From assembly GCA_963971305.1 (NCBI GenBank), contig OZ020309.1:14439001-14503000 (forward strand): DNA of 64,000 nucleotides, given 5' to 3'. The position numbers were made by a program, and so were the translations under genes. The stretch is from Arcuatula senhousia (lineage: Eukaryota; Mollusca; Bivalvia; Mytilida; Mytilidae). Of this stretch, positions 59,032 to 64,000 are shown piece by piece (the first letter of the stretch is position 1; every line of letters starts with the position of its first letter). A model generated the notes under the pieces. That model was not told the origin of the DNA. It worked only from the letters and a program-made list of their open reading frames with translations, and ran no database searches.

Positions 59032-59218
59032 AAGGATTATACATGTAGGTAAAATTTCAGATTTGGAAAGTTGGCCTTTCTCTTAAAATCTAGCTGACTT
59101 TTCAAACTTTGCAAATGAAAATATTTATCTAAGTTTCGTTACAAATAGTTATGATCGACAATCTGTTACTACAGAATGAAACTTTAACAAGACCAATCGG
59201 TCTGGCCCTGCGTCGCAC

Positions 59219-60066
59219 TGAAAATGTTGAACCCTGTACGTTCTAGGCCAAATATGGACAGTCAATATTTTTTTTACACTGCATCCTATGGTGGACTTAC
59301 AAAGTATTTTTGTCACATGCCACCCATTATCAAAATAATAAGACAAAAAATAATAGTTTCTATTTTTCTCCTTTTGTCCCCTTTACTGCTTAACAGAAAA
59401 GGTGAGTCAAGAAAAAATGTATCCTCCATTTTATATCCCATATATGACAAAAATTAACGTATAAAAAAAAATCTAAATCGGAACATAGATAAAAAGCTGC
59501 ATTTTTGTCCCTTTTGGGGCCCCTCATTCCTAAACAAACAAGAAAAGGACACCCCAAATCAGCCGCACCCTTCCTTTTATTGTAAGTATTAAACATTACT
59601 GTAAAGTTTAATAGCATTTGATGTACCGTACTAAAAGTTAATTTGGAAACAAATAAAATATAGTCGCTTTTTTGGCCCATTTTGCCTTTATTTCTAAACG
59701 AAAAAAGAGGGGACACCCAAAATCAACCATGCCTTTTCTTTTATGGTTAGTAATATTACTGTAAAGTTTATAGCATTTGGTCAACCAGAACAAAAGTTAT
59801 GGTGGAAACATATAAAAAATCACTTTTTGGCCCCTAATTTCGCAACGAAATTATAGAATGACCCCAAAAGGTGAGGTGCACATTTTCAATATATCTGTAA
59901 TCACTGTGTTGCAATTTCAAAAAAAATATCTAGCGTTTCGTTTTTGAGATTCAGATTACACAAGACAGGCACCCCATAGCGCGACGGACGGACGGACGGA
60001 CGGACGGATGGACGGACGGAGTGACCCGACTACTTGACTTGCTTTCGCCTTCGGCGACGAAGGTAA
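59219..60066 (+). mobile_element. Family G pearl-type element
   Basis: The 5' part matches family D from ATGTTGAACCCTGTACGTT on. Three diverged D-like units (CCCCTAATTTC, AAAGTTATGGTGGAAAC) follow, then (ACGG)n at about 59985-60020 and a different end with CTTTCGCCTTCGGCGACGAA (hairpin). It combines a D-like head and body with a new 3' end. Confidence 0.65.
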
Positions 60067-62277
60067 AATTGCTCAAACCAGATGAATTTCAGGTGGCCAC
60101 ACCATTTCAAGTGTGCTGCTCCATGCAAATATATACTAGTATTTGGCTGAAATCTAAGAGGAATTTAGATTTAGTCAGCACTGATTGATTAACATGGGCA
60201 TTGCAATATTCATCTATCTAAGTCTTTTAATATTGAGATATGAAGGCATCCAACTAAAACCTAGTGTATACGACCTAAGCATGAACTTAACATGAATCCA
60301 AGGACAAAGTCAAATGGTGAAGGTGTTCTTTTTACAGACACATACCGAATTACACAACGCGGTCAGTTTTAATGGTTTTGGAATGGAGTAGACTAACGCA
60401 TGCTAGGTCGATATCGTAAGAGCCTAGAACATTGCTGGATTGGCTTCCCTGTTCGAACGTTTTAAAGTTTAAAGTACTTTACTTCCAATATTTATGGTTT
60501 GTCTATCTTTCAATTTGTTTATTTAAACATTGCTGGCGAGCGATTACTCGTTGAACAATGCATATTTACAGCGTTGCCAAATTTCCGGCTTTTATGCCAC
60601 TCTGCTTTGATATTTTTCTTGTTGTTAGACGTTTAGAACACAACAAATCTATGAGTTATCCGTTTCATGAGTTTAAAGCTTCATGCGTTTAAAGTTTAAA
60701 ATTGTCTTAACTCTAAAGTTCCCACTATCCCAAACATAGTTTGATCTTTAAAAAATCATATTTTTGGTAACACTCTTCGTATTGTGTTTGGAATTTTTTA
60801 AATTTTTTGGTAGAGCTCTGTTACAACCCGTCACAGAACTCCCCTGCTGAGTCTTGAATAGACGAAACGGGCGTAAGACATAGGAAAATGTAGTGTCTGA
60901 AACTTTGTTGTAATTTTTATTTTTAATGGACTATGTGAACACAATAGAAAATAATGAGATGTGGAATAAGTGTACGCGACACAACCCACAATTATAACGG
61001 CAATTTACAAAAACCACAATGGAAAACCGCCAGCAGCCTTCAACGAGGCCATTTTGGCACTGCTCGCGGTTCTGCAATTGGCCCATGGTCTAAATAGAAT
61101 GCATATAATTCAAATCCAGCCCTGAAATAGTCACAGATAGACCCCTTCTTAAACAAGGAACAGAAAACATCAAAAATACAAGTTCAAACGAAAGCTTTGT
61201 CAAAGATTCCTGGCTTAGGACAGGCACATGTAATATTTGGCGGGGTTAAACTCGTTTTTTGGGCACAACCTTCCCCCTATCAATATTCCAAGACAAAGCA
61301 CAAAAACTTAACACAATAAAAATCCAATCGATCAAAGTCCAATTCCACTAGAGAGAACATAAGACAAAAAACAAGAACAAACAAAAGGACGGTAAAGGAA
61401 CTCTCTATCGAACACTCACTGTTACTGACAGCTAGCTGAGAATCATCAATCGGCTGATGTAAAAAAATCAACTAACCAGCAATGATTAACGCATATTAAG
61501 GCAGTCCAATAAATTAACGGTGTACGATTTTTAATTGAAGAAAACAGGAAATAAAAAAAATACTGTCATTAACCATAGCCAGCATAGTTCCGTTTATAAG
61601 GGAGTTTATAGATTCGAGGCTGTTAAAAAACCTTTCGTGATAATCTGCAATCACAGTCGCTAAGGCTTACCAAATTTCTTAAACCAACTTAAATCATTGT
61701 TCAGCTTCTTATTATTATGATTATTAATATGAAAAATGGATTTACCAACAGTTGGCAGCTCCATTACGTCCATGATCTAGATCTGAATTGTTTGCACATC
61801 TTAACGGGACTTTTACTGTTTTGAGCACGTTGTTCGTTAATGAATACAAGTAAATGAACATTGAATGACTCAAATATCTCAGTACACTGGCTGTCCAATG
61901 TGATAAGAAAATTTGTTTCATAAGATTCCAGTCAATGGAAAACTCCTTATGAACCATTTTGACATTTGCATTAATAAGTCATACACAATGCAAGTGACAT
62001 GCAAAAAGTAGGCCCAGGGTTTTAAGTGTACTCATATTTGTTTATCGCCCTTTCTTTTATCATCTTGTTGAATGGATTTCCATTTTGTTATGAACATTGC
62101 TTCATTTATTTTTTTTCGAATCCAACAGTAGAGACTATTTTGAGCTCCCACATTTATTCTATTCATAAGCCTTTGAATAAGCACCTGTAGAATATAAAAA
62201 AGGAATGGGGAATACGTCAGGTAATTTGAAATTATAACTTTTTTATTCAAACCTTGAGGATTCAAAACAGGCAATTA
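60067..62277. other. Interior of CACAGT-ended transposon 2, no gene
   Basis: 60850-60960 is an inverted family H copy (AATAGACGAAACGGGCGTAA), followed at about 61008-61050 by CAGCAGCCTTCAACGAGGCC, which also occurs at about 45085-45115. I see no other feature. Confidence 0.4.
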
Positions 62278-62897
62278 ATCGGACACCCACAAAAAATAAA
62301 CGACCAATTAATCGGACAGTAAACGATTATGCCAAAACTACAAAACTTGATGTTTTGAACAAAACTGTTTATTCTATCTTAACTATCATTGTCAATGTAG
62401 AGAGTCTATCAACTGCCCTTTGAGATAATAATAAAAATATTAATCAAATCATTGCAGTTTGTGTGTAAATTCCAAATATGTGCTAAGCGGTGAAGGAAAA
62501 AATGTTCAAACACTGATGATCAATTGAAATTTTTTAACATTTTGAATTGTCAAGAATACAAAAAGAAACGTTAAAAAGTTCCATAAATGAGCAAAGTATA
62601 AATTCAACTTACCTTTGTTCCTAATCGATATTATAGAGTGTTCATACACACTAAAAACCACAAAAATTTTGGAGAAAAATAACATACAACTAGGATTTAT
62701 CCACCGGACAGTGATCAACTTCCGTGATCGCGTACTGTCCGGTTATACACTGTGACTATTGTATCTGATGAAACCATTCCTGATAGAATTAATTATTTCA
62801 ATGGTTCTCCAATCAGTGGAGAAATCTATAGAACAGAACAGAACATTGCTTGGGGTGATCTCAGAAATTATTTGAATTGTCTTTGAAATGCTTGAAA

Positions 62898-63367
62898 ATT
62901 GATTTATCAATATTAAAAAATCATTTTTTAATATTAAAAATTCATTTATTAATATTAGAAATTCATTTTTAATATTTATAATTCCATGAATTATTAATAT
63001 TAAAAAATGATTTATTAATATTTAAAAAAATGAATTATTAATATTAAAAAATGATTTATTAATATTTAAAAATGAATTATTAATATTAATAAATACCGTT
63101 GATTAATTAATATTAAAAAATGATTTATTAATATTAATAAATCATTTTTTAATATTAATAAATCCTTTTCTAATATTAATAAATCCTTTTTTAATATTAG
63201 TAAATCCATCTTGATTTATTAATATTAAGAATTCGAATTATTAATATTAATAAATGAATTATTAATATCAATAAATGAATTATTAATATTAATAAATATT
63301 TATTAATATTAATAAATGAATTATTAATATTAATAAATATGGACTTTTGTCCACTATGGCTTGCCAT
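62898..63367 (-). repeat. Palindromic TTATTAATATTAATAA array, right arm
   Basis: About 18 variants of the same AT unit, ending TATGGACTTTTGTCCACTAT and GGCTTGCCAT, the inverse of the lead at 54321. With the left arm it would bound a 9.05 kb segment, but no convincing target duplication is seen. Confidence 0.8.
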
Positions 63368-63375
63368 AAAAAAAG

Positions 63376-63607
63376 GACGAAATATTTGTGACAACGTTCG
63401 ACGGGGACGTAATTACATCTTTAAGCATTACGTAATCAGTGACGTCATTTCCCGGTTCGCGCTTCAGCAGACAGTAAAACAAACAAAGGTGACCAACTTT
63501 TTTCTGCCAGGTTTTGAAGATTTTCTGTAGACCAATATATCTTATTGATAGTATTGGCTGGAGAAAATTAATATAAAAACCCGGGACAAAAACCTGACAG
63601 AAATTAA
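63376..63607 (+). promoter_or_regulatory. Possible promoter with bZIP sites
   Basis: ATTACGTAAT (63427-63436) and the full CRE palindrome TGACGTCA (63440-63447), followed by TTTCCCGG and GCGC (E2F-like), lie in a less AT-rich island. A TATAAAA box is at 63572-63578, 30 bases before the ATG at 63608. Could serve the plus-strand exon that follows; the palindromic sites would also allow minus-strand transcription. Confidence 0.4.
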
Positions 63608-63675
63608 ATGACGACTGGTTTCAATGCAGGATCAGGACACATGTACAGGATTCATAATTTCCGTGGTCAACTCAG
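63608..63675 (+). CDS. Possible first coding exon, unidentified protein
   Basis: ATG at 63608 opens MTTGFNAGSGHMYRIHNFRG and then QL, ending CTCAG/GTAAGA at 63675, a near-perfect donor; 68 bp, so the exon ends two bases into a codon. It lies just downstream of a TATA box and CRE. The protein is not recognised and no further exon is visible in the last 325 bases. The 5' UTR would be very short if the TATA box is used, which argues for caution. Confidence 0.35.
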
Positions 63676-64000
63676 GTAAGACAATTTTTTTTACTATTCA
63701 GTGTTGTAAAGTTTAATGTTTCATTGTTAATGTCTTAAACATCGTCTTAAATTGGTTGAATTACGAATGTCATGGACAATCAGACGAAACTCAATCTTAA
63801 TCTGTAACTCATCATGGTAAAATCACATACCAAAAATCCGTTCATTATCTATAAGCGTTTAGAAAAAAGTGCGGAAAACTGAAATTTTAGTGAATTTTCA
63901 AAGTTCAAAGGGCCATAACTCCTATAAAAATTTGTGGTCCGGCAGGAAACTCAAACTTAATCTCAATTCATCATGGTAAACTCACATACCAAAAATCAGT
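63676..64000 (+). repeat. Start of a tandem-unit repeat, cut by the window edge
   Basis: CATCATGGTAAAATCACATACC at about 63810 recurs as CATCATGGTAAACTCACATACC at about 63970, a spacing of about 160 bp, with GGGCCATAACTCCTATAAAA between. Same unit style as the pearl elements. Confidence 0.5.

Larger units (their letters stand above)
57713..62754. mobile_element. CACAGT-ended DNA transposon 2, 5-bp duplication, about 53-bp TIRs
   Basis: Left end CACAGTGTATAACCGGACAG, with about 53 bp inverted at the right end and only about three or four mismatches. Within each TIR, CCGGACAGT and ACTGTCCGG form a hairpin. Flanked by ACTAT (57708-57712, 62755-62759). Subterminal motifs CTGTCCGATTAATTG (58205) and its inverse (62306) occur on both sides. 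The first seven bases equal the consensus V(D)J heptamer CACAGTG. No transposase frame; the interior holds pearl families F and G and a family H copy. 5,042 bp in all. Confidence 0.75.

Overview
The window looks like a stretch of bivalve mollusc genome, probably a mussel or a relative. Reasons: an AT-rich, intron-rich eukaryotic layout; tRNA-derived SINEs; a Ty1/copia element primed by initiator tRNA-Met; and above all dense copies of 'pearl'-type elements, in which tandem 150-180 bp units are followed by a (GAC)n, (ACGG)n or (GCC)n microsatellite and a short 3' hairpin. The species call is inference.

One host gene is clear: deoxyribose-phosphate aldolase (DERA), minus strand. Four internal exons (45261-45319, 40502-40649, 1072-1170, 698-832) join in frame and give residues equivalent to about 25-171 of the roughly 318-residue animal enzyme. 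The first exon was not found, and the later exons with the Schiff-base lysine lie left of the window. One intron is 39.3 kb and is filled with nested transposons. At the right end a CRE-bearing, promoter-like stretch precedes a possible first coding exon of a plus-strand gene (63608-63675).

Layout: 1-1403, DERA exons and pearl tails. 1404-12917, pearl-type elements nested in each other. 13541-37727, a broken copia element opened by five later insertions: two small TIR elements, a pearl-type element, a cluster holding a palindrome and a terminal-direct-repeat element, and a 13.9 kb hAT-type element that itself holds further nests. 37728-45320, more pearl elements, DERA exons, a 74-bp tandem array grown from a DERA splice acceptor, and a CACAGT-ended element carrying a broken zinc-finger gene. 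46062-53504, a pearl element, a decayed coding fragment, a Mutator-like element and two nested TIR elements. 54321-63367, two palindromic AT arrays in opposite orientation flanking a LINE relic and a second CACAGT-ended element.

The most unusual items are: (1) two roughly 2.18 kb non-coding elements with about 470-bp terminal direct repeats, each repeat itself bounded by inverted repeats (GGT...ACC), both in TATA duplications; (2) two elements with CACAGT termini and 5-bp target duplications, one carrying the zinc-finger gene; (3) exon-seeded tandem duplication at DERA; (4) pearl-type elements whose insertion without target duplication can be read from inferred empty sites. All coordinates and alignments were made by eye.
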